Shown: positions 6,028-6,173 of the stretch, piece by piece
Position numbering within the stretch: the first letter of the stretch is position 1
How the letters are laid out: every line of letters begins with the position of its first letter
Assembly (NCBI GenBank): GCA_937124505.1
Contig: CAKZKV010000133.1
Span: forward strand, 1 to 6,173
Direction: 5' to 3'
Length of the DNA stretch: 6,173 bases
Origin: an uncultured Alphaproteobacteria bacterium
GTDB lineage: Bacteria; Pseudomonadota; Alphaproteobacteria; Micavibrionales; Micavibrionaceae
The notes under the pieces: generated by a model
What the model was told of the DNA's origin: nothing
Databases searched by the model: none
The model's input: the letters and a program-made list of their open reading frames with translations, nothing else
Made by a program: the position numbers and the translations under genes

Positions 6028-6173
6028 TTATTCTTTATGATAGGGATGACCCGCCAGGATTTGTTGCGCGCGGTATATTTGTTCCAATAACATCACTCTG
6101 GCCAGCATATGCGGCCAGGTTTGCTGGCCAAAGCTGAGCATGAAATCCGCATGGTTTCGGACTTCATCATTCA
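6028..6173 (-). CDS. rlmH: 23S rRNA (pseudouridine1915-N3)-methyltransferase RlmH, C-terminal 47 residues (5' end outside window)
   Basis: The frame is open at the right edge and ends in TAA at 6030-6028. The visible tail has the RlmH (SPOUT family, formerly YbeA) C-terminal signature: [20 protein letters not shown], then [16 protein letters not shown]. The terminal HPYH(K/R)E is nearly diagnostic; in the family this tail and the knotted SAM site act on pseudouridine 1915 of 23S rRNA helix 69 in the assembled 70S ribosome. About 105-110 residues, including the Rossmann-like part and the glycine-rich SAM loop, lie outside, given a usual length near 155. The YdbH-like gene begins 2 bases downstream on the same strand, which suggests one transcript. 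In many bacteria rsfS lies just upstream of rlmH; that would be outside this window. Confidence 0.93.
   Translation of the reverse strand, partial: NDEVRNHADFMLSFGQQTWPHMLARVMLLEQIYRAQQILAGHPYHKE

Noticed and set aside
6099..6130. Perfect 9-base inverted repeat (TGGCCAGCA / TGCTGGCCA) with a 14-base loop
   Set aside because: It lies within the rlmH coding sequence over conserved residues ([11 protein letters not shown]) and has no T-tract. Codon constraint and chance explain it, though a local mRNA hairpin is possible.

Overview
The window looks like an ordinary housekeeping stretch of an alphaproteobacterial chromosome of moderate GC content. The clues are the sequence style of TrpS, UbiG, TsaB, RlmH and the two-domain mitochondrial-type Nfu protein, plus a small CHAP-domain lipoprotein and a truncated-looking YdbH-like protein. 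I cannot name a genus. I see no RNA gene, CRISPR array, insertion sequence, phage gene or toxin-antitoxin pair, and no gene-free stretch longer than about 60 bases.

Layout, left to right: the 3' three quarters of trpS (+, cut by the left edge); a CHAP-domain lipoprotein (-) whose stop overlaps the trpS stop by 6 bases; ubiG (+), methyltransferase of ubiquinone synthesis; tsaB (-), whose 3' end overlaps ubiG by 46 bases; a secreted polysaccharide-deacetylase-like protein (+) that has lost the metal-binding motifs, divergent from tsaB across a 39-base gap; then three co-directional minus-strand genes that read, in transcription order, rlmH (cut by the right edge), a 551-residue inner-membrane-anchored YdbH/AsmA-like protein starting 2 bases after the rlmH stop, and nfu 24 bases further on.

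Functionally these are separate pieces of core metabolism: tryptophan charging (TrpS), quinone synthesis (UbiG), the tRNA t6A37 modification complex (TsaB), ribosome modification (RlmH), iron-sulfur delivery (Nfu), and three envelope proteins (CHAP lipoprotein, deacetylase-like exoprotein, YdbH-like lipid-transport protein). The closeness of trpS, tsaB and nfu recalls a cluster I know from other alphaproteobacteria, here interrupted by other genes.

The points most worth a second look are the apparently catalytically dead deacetylase-like protein, the 46-base convergent overlap in which both genes encode conserved C-terminal motifs, the strand alternation of the first six genes with no visible terminators, and the near absence of Shine-Dalgarno sequences, with -10-like hexamers placed 6-7 bases before several start codons. 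I found no clear undescribed multi-gene system here.
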